Shown here piece after piece: positions 54,449 through 63,344 of a DNA stretch of 64,000 nt. The notes under the pieces were generated by a model. The model was not told the DNA's origin, did no database searches, and saw nothing but the letters and a program-made list of their open reading frames with translations. How positions within the stretch are numbered: the first letter of the stretch is position 1; each line of letters starts with the position of its first letter. This DNA comes from Rhizobium giardinii bv. giardinii H152 (lineage in GTDB: Bacteria; Pseudomonadota; Alphaproteobacteria; Rhizobiales; Rhizobiaceae), in assembly GCF_000379605.1 (NCBI RefSeq), contig NZ_KB902580.1, positions 188-64,187 of the forward strand. The letters are read 5' to 3'. The translations under genes and the position numbers were made by a program.

Positions 54449-56811
54449 ATGACCAGCCTGGACCGAAAGCTTCTTCGCGAACTTTGGCGGCTGAGAGCTC
54501 AGGTGCTTGCGATCGCGCTCGTCATCGCTTCCGGCACGGCGTTACTCATCATGGCATTGACCACAATCGAGGCGCTCGAAAAGACGACCGCCGCCTACTA
54601 CGAACGAACCCGTTTTGCCGATATGTTCGCCGAGGCCAGGCGCGCGCCCGAATATCTCCGACGCGATATCGCGGATATTCCCGGCGTGAGGATTGCCGAA
54701 ACGCGTATCGTCGAAGGCGCCATTCTCGACATGGCCGGTTTTTCCGAGCCCGTCGTTGCCCGGTTGATTTCGCTGCCCGAACGGGCCCTGAGCTTCTGAA
54801 CGCATTGGTGATCCGGTCGGGGCGCTTGGCCGACCCAATGCGGCCCGACGAGGTGGTAGTCAGCGAACCCTTCGCCGAGGCGCACCGATTGAAACCCGGC
54901 GACAGTTTCGATGCCATATTAAGGGGCCGCAAGCGCAACCTGCAGGTCGTGGGCGCCGCACTTAGCCCCGAATACGTCTATGCCATTGCCCCGGGAGGCC
55001 TTATGCCCGACGACGAGCGTTTCGGAGTGCTGTGGATGGGCCGGGATGCGCTGGCGGCGGCCTTCGACCTCAAGGCCTCCTTCAACAGTGTGACACTCAG
55101 CCTCCTGCCCGATGCGAACGCAAAGGATGTTATCCGTAGGCTCGATGGTCTGCTTTCCCCCTTCGGCGGCATAGGCGCCTATCTCCGTGCGGACCAAACG
55201 TCGAACTGGTTTCTGGAAAGCGAGATCGCGCAGCAGAAAAACATGTCACGGATCATGCCTGCCATCTTCCTTGCGGTCGCTGCCTTCCTGACCAACATGG
55301 TGATGGCTCGGCTGATCCAGACCGAGCGCCGCGAGATCGGGCTCCTCAAGGCTTTCGGTTACGGCAATTGGGCGATCGGCTGGCACTACGCGAAAATGGT
55401 TCTTGTCATCGGCACGATCGGCATCCTCATGGGCTCGGTGATCGGCGCCTGGCTCGGCCATTGGAATACCGAGCTCTACACGCAATTTTATCGCTTCCCG
55501 TTCCTGCTCTATCGTCCCGGCCCGGCGGGCTTCGTGGTTGCCGGGGCGATCAGTCTGGGAGCAGCACTGGCTGGCAGCCTGGCGGCGGTGCGGCGTGCCG
55601 TCCGGCTTCCGCCCGCGGAGGCCATGCAGCCCCCTTCTCCGCCGATCTACCGGCGCACCTTCGCGGCGCGGACGGTGCTGGCCGGCGCTCTAGACGAGCC
55701 GTCGCGGATGATCTTGCGGCGCATCATCCGATGGCCGGTGCGGGCGTTTCTCGCCAGCCTCGGCCTGGCCATGTCGGTCGCCGTTCTCATCATGGCGCTC
55801 CAATGGGTCGACGCCATCGATTCCCTCGCCGAATCCGTCTTTGAGCGCGCGCAGCATCAGGACGCGACTGTCGCGTTCAGCGACCTTCAACCGATCGGCG
55901 CGATCAGGGAATTCGAGCATATGCCGGGCGTCCTGGCGGCGGAACCCTATCGCTTTGTCTCGGCGCGCATCAATCACGGACATCTCGTCGAGCGGCAGGG
56001 TATTATTGGCGTGCCGACCGGAGCCATCCTGAGCCCCGTCTTTGACGTCGAGCGCGGACGCTTGGAGGTGCCGCCCGGCGGGCTGATGCTCTCTGTCAAA
56101 CTGGCCGAATTGCTTGAGGTCAAGGCGGGCGACACCGTCGCCGTCGAACTCCTGGAAGGGCGCCAGCCGCGGGTGAGCCTGCCGGTGTTACGGATCTTCG
56201 AAACCTATATCGGCAAGCCCGCCTATATGGACATGGCCGCGCTCAACAGGATCGCGGGCGACGGACGCGTCATAAGCGGCCTCCACATCCGCGTCGATGC
56301 ATCAAGCCGCACTACCCTGCTCACAAGGCTCAAGGATACGCCCCATATTGCCGCCGTCCTGTTCCGCCACGCCGCCATCGATACTTTCTACAAGACCATG
56401 GGTGAAACGATCTTGATTTTCATCGGCTTCTTCGTCGCCTTTTCGATGACGCTCTCCGTTGGCGTCACCTACAATTCAATCCGCATAGCGCTCTCCGAAC
56501 GGGCGCGCGAACTCGCGACCCTTCGCGTCCTTGGTTTCAGCCGATGGGAAATCTCCTACATTTTGCTTGGCGAGGTCGGCCTCCTCACATGGGTCGCCAT
56601 TCCGCTCGGCGCAGTCATCGGCTTTGGCCTTGCGTGGTACATGACCAGCGCCTTTGAGACGGAATTGTACCGGGTGCCGCTGGTGCTGCGGGATGCGACC
56701 TACGGCGAGGCCGCGCTGATCGCTCTCGCGGCGACGCTGGCCTGCGCCGCGATCGTGCGCCGGCGGCTGGACAGACTGGATCTGATCGCCGTGCTGAAGA
56801 CAAGGGAGTAA
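54449..56811 (+). pseudogene. FtsX/MacB-type ABC permease, one frameshift
   Basis: Large permease of about 787 residues with two FtsX units. The first 115 codons (SLDRKLLRELWRLRAQVLAI, a first helix, and the start of the extracytoplasmic domain) are in one frame that stops at 54797-54799; from about 54790 the rest is in another frame (ELLNALVIRSGRLADP onward) to the end, with the second FtsX unit ending near 56800. One missing base in the GGGCCC context near 54790 would explain it. The remainder is well preserved, so the gene is either newly broken or a base was missed. Four bases separate it from the adaptor. Confidence 0.88.
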
Positions 56812-56814
56812 CCG

Positions 56815-58014
56815 GTGAGCGTCGCGAAACGCAGGTTGGTTATATGGGGCGGCCTGCTGGCCGTGCTCGTGGCCGGCATCGCTTATGCCTTGCGGCCGCA
56901 GCCCGTTCAGGTGGACCTCACCGCCGCCGGAACCGGCGTTCTGCGCGTCACGATCGATGAGGAAGGCGAAACGCGGGTCCGCGACGTCTATACGCTTCAT
57001 GCACCCTTGCGAGGCCAAATGCAGCGCATCACGGTCGAGGCGGGAGATGTCGTCGAGGCTGGGAAGACCCAGCTGGTACAAATCGAGCCCGCGCCGCCGG
57101 CCTTTCTGGACGTCAGGACCGAAGCGGAGCAGCAAGCGGCGGTGGAGGCGGCGCGTGCCGCGCAGAATCTTGCCGCCGCCGAGCTAAACAAGGCGAAGGC
57201 TGACCTGACCTTCGCCCACGGGGAACTCGCACGCAACCGTCTGCTGTTGGAGCGCAGAGCGATCCCCCAGCGCACTCTGGAAGATGCCGAGCGGGCCCAC
57301 AGTGTCGCGGAAGCCAATCTTGCCACCGCCGAGGCCGCCTTGAACGTCAGGCAGCACGAACTCGCGCAGGCACAGTCGCGACTGTTGTCGCGCCAGGAAA
57401 TTCGGAGCCGCAGGGGCCCCTGCGAATGCGTGCCGGTGACCGCTCCGGTGAACGGCGTGGTTCTAAGGGTCTTGCGCCGCAGCGAAGGCGTCGTCGAGGG
57501 CGGCGCCCCTTTACTCGAAATCGGTGATCCCGCCGCCCTGGAGATTGTCGTCAGCCTGCTTTCGGAGGAAGCGGTCAAGATTAGACCAGGGCAGCGGTCC
57601 ATCATTACCGGCTGGGGCGGCGAGGATTTGAAGGCGACCGTGCGACGCATCGAGCCCTTCGGCCAAACCAAGGTTTCCGCACTCGGAATCGAAGAGCAGC
57701 GCGTCGATGTCGTCCTGGATTTTGCCGATCCGCCGGAATATTGGCGACCACTTGGACACGGTTATCGCGTCGATGTGCAGGTCATCCTTTTCGAAGGAGA
57801 AGTCCTGCAACTGCCGCTCGGCGCCTTGGTCCGGCAAGGCGACCAATGGGCCGTTTTCGTCGCGCAAGAGGCGCGGGCACGGTTGCGCTCCGTTGTCGTC
57901 GGCCATCGAAACAACCTCGCGGTGGAGATTCGAGAGGGGCTGCAGCCGGGGGAAAAGACAATCCTTTATCCGAGCGATCGCATCAAGGACGGCGTAGCGA
58001 TCGCTGAGCGTTAA
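56815..58014 (+). CDS. HlyD-like periplasmic adaptor (membrane fusion protein)
   Basis: Adaptor of 399 residues with one N-terminal helix (LVIWGGLLAVLVAGIAYAL), a biotinyl-lipoyl half-motif (HAPLRGQMQRITVEAGDVV), a long alpha-hairpin rich in Ala/Glu/Leu (about 100-200), the second lipoyl half (VTAPVNGVVLRVLRRSEGVV) and beta-barrel. GTG start. It should link the MacB-like permease to an outer membrane channel. The hairpin contains RRGPCECVPV just after it, an odd Cys pair. An outer membrane partner is not encoded here; the TolC-like lipoprotein at the left end is 54 kb away. Confidence 0.92.
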   Translation: MSVAKRRLVIWGGLLAVLVAGIAYALRPQPVQVDLTAAGTGVLRVTIDEEGETRVRDVYTLHAPLRGQMQRITVEAGDVVEAGKTQLVQIEPAPPAFLDVRTEAEQQAAVEAARAAQNLAAAELNKAKADLTFAHGELARNRLLLERRAIPQRTLEDAERAHSVAEANLATAEAALNVRQHELAQAQSRLLSRQEIRSRRGPCECVPVTAPVNGVVLRVLRRSEGVVEGGAPLLEIGDPAALEIVVSLLSEEAVKIRPGQRSIITGWGGEDLKATVRRIEPFGQTKVSALGIEEQRVDVVLDFADPPEYWRPLGHGYRVDVQVILFEGEVLQLPLGALVRQGDQWAVFVAQEARARLRSVVVGHRNNLAVEIREGLQPGEKTILYPSDRIKDGVAIAER

Positions 58015-58053
58015 CGGGTGAACCATGGCATGGCACCCCCCGGCCGCGTCTAG

Positions 58054-58549
58054 TCAGCCGTCGTGATCGTCGCCGTTCCTCATTGCCCTTTCCAGCCGGA
58101 TCACCGCGTCAATGAACGCGGGAAAGGCAGACTTGAGAAGCTCGAGGTTTGTGACGACCTTGTCGGGCTTCAGGTCGAAACCGTATTTGTGGCGCACGAG
58201 ATGGCGAAATCGCTTGATCTCGCAAAGAGCGTCATAAAGTTGGATTTCGAGTAGTGCCGGACGCGTTCCAGCAATCTCGGCTGACCTCTGGTCAAGAATG
58301 TCCTGGTGAACAGAACCGTCTGTTGGAACGTAATCATCGACATCCTTCGCGGCACTGAGAAGAACGTCCTCAATTCCATTATAGACATTGTGGATGCCCG
58401 ACGAGACCGCCGCCACGGCTCCCCAGTCTCCATCTGCCCACCTCAGCCGTATGACTTGCGTAATACTGTTCCATCTGTGCCAGCCCGCGCTCGGCGCGGG
58501 CGATCCTTGGGGAAAGTTTCGCGAACTCTGGCAGGCTAAACGATGTCAT
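58054..58549 (-). pseudogene. hepT: HepT-like RNase toxin, frameshifted
   Basis: Toxin of a type VII toxin-antitoxin system. The N-terminal part (MTSFSLPEFAKLSPRIARAE, start at 58549) and the C-terminal part (VAAVSSGIHNVYNGIEDVLL, then TDGSVHQDILDQ and RHLVRHKYGFDL) lie in two frames joined near 58430; one base change would restore about 165 residues. The C-terminal RHLVRHKY is the R-x4-H-x-Y motif of HepT; the Tyr is the residue that MntA AMPylates. The start overlaps the mntA end by 14 bases, the usual tight linkage. Confidence 0.75.
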
Positions 58550-58857
58550 GCAGTAAATCCTGGAGGCGATCTTCGGTCAGGTCGTCCTCAAAAATAAGAT
58601 CTCAAGGAATCGCGGATGAGCGCATGCCGTCAGCTACCAGTCGCTCAACCAGACGACGGCGCTTGGGATCGATTGGCCCGCGGACGAGAAGATCGACATC
58701 CGAATGGGAGCGGAAATCACCTTTCGCCAAAGAGCCGATAACAGTTATGTCGATCCCATCCCTTTCAGCGTCACGCAGAATACGAGCAACGGCTGCCGAC
58801 GCCCGTTCGTGCCCGGGTCTCCCGTCTCTTCGCCGTAAGTGCGTCCATCCTGTTCAT
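58536..58857 (-). pseudogene. mntA: MntA-like nucleotidyltransferase antitoxin, disrupted
   Basis: Minimal nucleotidyltransferase of about 107 codons. AVARILRDAERDGIDITVIG then SLAKGDFRSHSDVDLLV contains the GS-x10-D-x-D motif that transfers AMP groups. Two lesions are present: a frame change near 58800 separates MDALTAKRRE from the catalytic part, and a TGA replaces a codon before DLIFEDDLTEDRLQDLLHDI. The pair order MntA then HepT on the minus strand is that of type VII TA modules. Both members are broken, so the module is dead. Confidence 0.75.
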
Positions 58858-58916
58858 GCGGGACTCCAATCTCCTACGACAACCCTACAGCAAGACGAGG
58901 AAAGCCGAAAGTCGGC

Positions 58917-58985
58917 GATATCGCTGATGGGAGCGCTCAGCGATCGCTTTGACCGACGCCCAGTGCTGTTGATCTCCCGTGGGCG
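58917..58985 (+). pseudogene. Fragment resembling TetA-type MFS transporter
   Basis: The short plus-strand stretch LMGALSDRFDRRPVLLIS has the G-x-x-SDRFGRRPVLL motif of loop 2-3 in TetA-like MFS exporters. Nothing before or after it continues the family. It may be a decayed piece of a transporter. Confidence 0.35.
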
Positions 58986-59193
58986 CATTCGAATGTCCGT
59001 CGCCCTTCGCCCGTCCCGCGGCAGGACCGTCATGTTCGCAATTGTCTTACTCTGGTTCGCTCAAATCCAAGCAATCATCCGGCAAAGCCCATAAACATGA
59101 TAAAAATACTCCTGTTTAAGGGCGTGCCCATCATGCCACCCGCAGGGATAATCCGGGTTCTCGGAACCCCGCATTAAAGGGTCGGTATCTTCT

Positions 59194-60462
59194 ATGACAA
59201 TCGTACAGGCTTCTCCACCTTTGGATGAGGGTTTGGTTTCGCATGGCGCTGGAAGACTCTATGCCGTTCTGGGTGGGCTTTATCTCGCGCAAGGCATTCC
59301 GAGCTACCTTCTGCTCGTTGCCCTGCCACCCCTGATGCGGGAGAGCGGCGCATCGCGTACGGCCATCGGGCTGTTCTCTCTCCTGCTGCTGCCGCTCGTG
59401 CTGAAATTCGCAATCGCTCCGCTGGTTGACCGCTATGCACCGTGGCCTGCCCTCGGTCACCGACGCGGCTGGGTCGTGCCGACGCAACTTCTCGTCAGCG
59501 CAGGCATCGCTTCCATGGCGCTGATCGAGCCGCATCAGGCCGGCCAGCTCTTCGCCATCTGCTTCGTCATCACCCTCCTCTCGTCGGTTCAGGACATCGC
59601 AACCGACGGCTACGCGGTGCGGCATCTGACGGGCAAGTCGCGACCGATCGGCAATGCGGTGCAGGCAGGGTCCGTCGCTCTCGGCGTCATTATCGGCGGC
59701 ACGATGGCGCTGGTGCTCGTTCACCAGATCGGCTGGCGGCCGACCATCCTTCTGGTCGCCGCCCTGTCGCTCCTGCCTCTTATCGCGGCGATCTGGATGA
59801 GGGACAAGCCGGAGCCCGCTGAAGCTGTGGTTCTGCGGAAGCGGCCGAGTCTTCTCGGCTTCTTCCGACGGCCTAATGCCTGGATGATTCTCGCTTTTGC
59901 CCTGACCTACCGGGCAAGCGAAGGTCTGGTGCGCGGCATGGAGGGGCCTTACCTCGTCGACATCAAGGTACCGACCGACTGGATCGGCTATCTTTCCGGC
60001 GGCGCGGCCGCCACGGCCGGGCTTCTGGGGGCTGCCATCGCGGCACTGATCATCCGCAAGGCCGGACTGACGGCAACGCTCATCCTGCTGGGCGGCCTTC
60101 GCAGCCTCTGCTTCCTTGCCTTCACGCTCAATGCTTTTGGCGCATGGCCAGGGATCGCCGTCGCGCTGTCGGCTTCCGCCTTCCAGACGTTCATCCGCTA
60201 CATGGAGCTGGTCGCGATCTACTCCTTCTTCATGAGGTCCTCGTCCGACGATCAGCCGGGCACGGACTTCACCGTTCTTACCTGCGCGGAACTGGTCATC
60301 TACCTGATCGGCGCCTCCATCGCAGGCCTCCTCGCCGACCGGTTCGGCTATGAAACGCTCTTTTCCCTTGCAACGGCCATTTCCGTGCTCGGCGTCGGAC
60401 TGTCCGTCTGGATGCTGGAGAAGATCAAGACGCACCCAGGGCCGGAGATGGCCGGCGCCTGA
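59194..60462 (+). CDS. rhtX: Rhizobactin inner-membrane permease RhtX
   Basis: MFS-type permease of 422 residues, RhtX/FptX family, which imports the ferric siderophore rhizobactin through the inner membrane. N-terminal YAVLGGLYLAQGIPSYLLLV and the loop APLVDRYAPW are family features, followed by about 12 helices. It precedes rhbA with a 45-base gap, in the order rhtX-rhbA-rhbB-rhbC known from Sinorhizobium meliloti pSymA. Iron-regulated expression with RirA/RhrA is known for that locus; I saw no certain iron box upstream, only a short hairpin at 59154-59169. Confidence 0.92.
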   Translation: MTIVQASPPLDEGLVSHGAGRLYAVLGGLYLAQGIPSYLLLVALPPLMRESGASRTAIGLFSLLLLPLVLKFAIAPLVDRYAPWPALGHRRGWVVPTQLLVSAGIASMALIEPHQAGQLFAICFVITLLSSVQDIATDGYAVRHLTGKSRPIGNAVQAGSVALGVIIGGTMALVLVHQIGWRPTILLVAALSLLPLIAAIWMRDKPEPAEAVVLRKRPSLLGFFRRPNAWMILAFALTYRASEGLVRGMEGPYLVDIKVPTDWIGYLSGGAAATAGLLGAAIAALIIRKAGLTATLILLGGLRSLCFLAFTLNAFGAWPGIAVALSASAFQTFIRYMELVAIYSFFMRSSSDDQPGTDFTVLTCAELVIYLIGASIAGLLADRFGYETLFSLATAISVLGVGLSVWMLEKIKTHPGPEMAGA

Positions 60463-60507
60463 GCGTGCCAACAGACTTTCCCGGAAAATCTCAATGGAGT
60501 TGATCTT

Positions 60508-61863
60508 ATGGATGCTTCCGCACTCTCGAGCAATGAGTTCTACCTCGAGCGCCAAGCGAGGCGCGAATCGAACGCCCGCAGCTATCCCCGGCGCTTTCCC
60601 ATCGCGCTGAAATCCGCCACTGGTTGCACCGTCACCGATGTTGAGGGCAGAACGTACCTCGATTGCCTCGCAGGCGCCGGTACGCTGGCGCTCGGCCACA
60701 ACCACCCCGAGGTGATCGAGACGCTGCAGGACGTATTGCGCTCTGGCCTGCCCTTGCACACGCTAGATCTCATGACGCCGGTGAAAGACCGCTTCGTGGC
60801 CGATATCTTCGAAACGCTGCCCGTGGCGCTTCGCGAAGAGGCGAAAATCCAGTTTTGCTCGCCAAGCGGCACAGACGCCATCGAAGCGGCCATCAAACTA
60901 GCCAAAACCGCAACCGGCCGGACCGACATCGTTTCGTTCCGCGGCGCGTATCACGGTATGTCGCAGGGATCGCTTTCGTTGATGGGCTCGCTCGGCCCGA
61001 AGGCCGCGGTCGGACAGCTGGTGCCCGGCGCGCACTTCTTCCCCTACCCCTATGCCTATCGTTGCCCCTTCGGCCGTGGCGGCGAGGAAACAGCGGTGCT
61101 TGCCGCCGAGTATTTCGAGCGCGCGTTGCGCGATCCCGAGGGCGGAATCAATTTGCCGGCAGCCGTCATTCTCGAGGCGGTTCAGGGCGAAGGCGGCGTC
61201 ATCCCGGCGCCGGCTGAATGGCTGAGGACAATTCGCCGCGTCACCCGCGATCTCGGTATACCGCTGATCCTCGACGAGGTTCAGAGCGGCATCGGACGAA
61301 CGGGCAGCTTCTACGCCTTTCAGAAGGCGGGCATCGTTCCGGATATCATCGTGCTTTCCAAGGCGATCGGCGGCGGTCTGCCGCTTGCGGTGATGATCTA
61401 TCGGGAGGGGCTCGATCTGTGGAAGCCCGGCGCCCATGCAGGCACCTTCCGCGGCAACCAGCTTGCCATGGCGGCCGGGTCGAAAACACTCGAAATCATT
61501 TTCCGTGACCGACTGGTCGAGCGGGCCGCGATCGCCGGACGCAGGCTGCGCGCCAATCTGGAGCGCATCGCGGCGAGTACTTCCTATATCGGCGACGTCC
61601 GTGGCGAAGGGCTGATGCTCGGCGTCGAAATCATCGATCCGGATGGCAGGCCGGATGGGCTCGGCCATCCACCGCATGGATCCGGGATTGCCCGGATGAT
61701 CCAGAACGATGTTTTCCGTGCCGGTCTCATTCTGGAAACCGGCGGCCGCTATGGCAGCGTGCTGCGTTTCCTGCCACCGCTTACGATTTCCGATGAGGAG
61801 ATCGACCAGGCCACCGGCATCCTTGCAGCCGCATTCGGCCGCATCGGACGCAAGGCCGCATGA
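60508..61863 (+). CDS. rhbA: Diaminobutyrate-2-oxoglutarate aminotransferase RhbA
   Basis: Class III PLP enzyme of 451 residues making 2,4-diaminobutyrate from aspartate semialdehyde and glutamate, the first step of 1,3-diaminopropane supply for rhizobactin. Seen: CSPSGTDAIEAAIKLAKTAT, the AYHGMSQGSLSLMG segment, DEVQSGIGRTGSF and Schiff-base K285 in VLSKAIGGGLP. Its stop overlaps the rhbB start (ATGA). Confidence 0.95.
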   Translation: MDASALSSNEFYLERQARRESNARSYPRRFPIALKSATGCTVTDVEGRTYLDCLAGAGTLALGHNHPEVIETLQDVLRSGLPLHTLDLMTPVKDRFVADIFETLPVALREEAKIQFCSPSGTDAIEAAIKLAKTATGRTDIVSFRGAYHGMSQGSLSLMGSLGPKAAVGQLVPGAHFFPYPYAYRCPFGRGGEETAVLAAEYFERALRDPEGGINLPAAVILEAVQGEGGVIPAPAEWLRTIRRVTRDLGIPLILDEVQSGIGRTGSFYAFQKAGIVPDIIVLSKAIGGGLPLAVMIYREGLDLWKPGAHAGTFRGNQLAMAAGSKTLEIIFRDRLVERAAIAGRRLRANLERIAASTSYIGDVRGEGLMLGVEIIDPDGRPDGLGHPPHGSGIARMIQNDVFRAGLILETGGRYGSVLRFLPPLTISDEEIDQATGILAAAFGRIGRKAA

Positions 61864-63344
61864 GCATGAATTACGTAGCTATCAAGGCGGCGTCTGCGCC
61901 CGAACTGGATCACGCCGATCAGATCCTCAGCAACGACGCCGCGTCGCGCCGGGCTTTCCGCGAAGCGATGCTTCAGGCAGTCGATCTGGTCGCCGGGGGC
62001 GCTGCCGGGCATGGCCCTTATTCGGGCGCAAGCGTGCAAAGATTGAGAAGCATCCTGGATGAGCTCGACCCCTGCCCCGAGACCGGAACCGGTATTGCCG
62101 CGGCGCTCGCCGACATCGGCCGACCAGCACTCGATCATGCCCTTGCCGTCGGCGATCCGGCAGCGATGGCCCATCTTCATTGCCCGGTTGCCGTACCGGC
62201 GCTGGCGGCGGAAGTTCTGATTTCGGCCACCAACCAGTCGCTCGATTCTTGGGATCAGTCTCCCTTCGCGACCATGGCCGAGGAGCGGGTTCTCGCATGG
62301 CTGACGCAGCTTGTCGGCCTGCCGGCCACGGCCAGCGGCAATTTCACCAGCGGCGGTAGCCAGTCGAACATGACGGCGCTGCATCTGGCGGCCGCGCGCT
62401 GCGGCGACGATGCAAGGGCGGCGGGCGTCATCTTCACCTCGGAGCAGTCGCATTTCAGCATTCGCAAGAGCGCAGCCATTCTCGGCTTTGCAGAAAACGC
62501 GGTCATCACGGTCGCGACGGACACCGATGGCCGGATGTCTGTTCCGGCACTGGAGGCCAGCCTCCGGCGCGCGATAACGCGAGGCAGATTGCCGGTCGCG
62601 GTGGTCGCAACGGCCGGGACGACCGATCTCGGCGCGATCGACCCGCTGCCTGAAATCGCCGATGTTGCTGCTGCATACAACATGTGGATGCATGTCGATG
62701 CCGCCTATGGAGGCGGCCTTCTGGTTTCCCGCCACCGCGGTCGTCTTGCGGGACTTGAGCGCGCCCATTCGATCGCGCTCGACTTTCACAAGATGCTGTT
62801 TCAGCCCATCAGCTGCGGCGCTCTTCTCGTCAGCGACCGGTTGGATTTCTTGCCCCTGGCAACGAAGGCCGATTATCTCAATCCGGAAGAGGCCGTTTTT
62901 GCCGATGCCCCGAACCTCGTGGAACGCTCCTTCCAGACGACGCGCAGGAGCGATGCGCTGAAAGTGCTGATGACCCTGCGGGCGATCGGCCGCAACGGTC
63001 TGGATGCGTTGATCAGCAAGACGCTCGAAAATACCCTTGCCGCTGCGGACGCCATCGAGGAGCGCAAATATCTGCGCCTGGCACGGCAGCCTACGCTTTC
63101 GACGGTTCTGTTCCGTTACGTTTCGCCCGGCGGCCCAGAACGCTCGGATACGATCGCGATCGGGGTACGGGCAGCGCTTTTCCACGCCGGTATCGCCGCC
63201 CTTGCCACGACCGTTCTCGACGGCCGTGTTCACTTCAAGCTCACGCTTCTCAACCCGCGTTCAACGTCGGATGTCGTCCACCACGTCCTTGATGCGATCG
63301 GCGAGACGGCCCGCGAACTGGAGACACATCATGCACGCCCATAA
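61860..63344 (+). CDS. rhbB: Diaminobutyrate decarboxylase RhbB
   Basis: PLP-dependent group II decarboxylase of 494 residues, converting diaminobutyrate to 1,3-diaminopropane for the siderophore. Cofactor contacts are MHVDAAYGGGLLVSRHRG and K311 in LDFHKMLFQP; FTSGGSQSNMTALHLAAARC is the phosphate-binding region. It starts in the ATGA overlap with rhbA and its end overlaps the rhbC start by 14 bases, so the operon is translated as one unit. Confidence 0.95.
   Translation: MSMNYVAIKAASAPELDHADQILSNDAASRRAFREAMLQAVDLVAGGAAGHGPYSGASVQRLRSILDELDPCPETGTGIAAALADIGRPALDHALAVGDPAAMAHLHCPVAVPALAAEVLISATNQSLDSWDQSPFATMAEERVLAWLTQLVGLPATASGNFTSGGSQSNMTALHLAAARCGDDARAAGVIFTSEQSHFSIRKSAAILGFAENAVITVATDTDGRMSVPALEASLRRAITRGRLPVAVVATAGTTDLGAIDPLPEIADVAAAYNMWMHVDAAYGGGLLVSRHRGRLAGLERAHSIALDFHKMLFQPISCGALLVSDRLDFLPLATKADYLNPEEAVFADAPNLVERSFQTTRRSDALKVLMTLRAIGRNGLDALISKTLENTLAAADAIEERKYLRLARQPTLSTVLFRYVSPGGPERSDTIAIGVRAALFHAGIAALATTVLDGRVHFKLTLLNPRSTSDVVHHVLDAIGETARELETHHARP

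Noticed and set aside
59101..59193. Iron-responsive (RirA/Fur) box before rhtX
   Set aside because: Expected from known rhizobactin regulation, but no segment matched convincingly by eye, so none is annotated.
59131..60759. 542-codon minus-strand frame
   Set aside because: Antisense to rhtX; composition is rich in Arg, Gly and His as expected for a shadow of a membrane protein gene.
61749..63233. 494-codon minus-strand frame
   Set aside because: Antisense shadow of rhbB, which has full PLP motifs.
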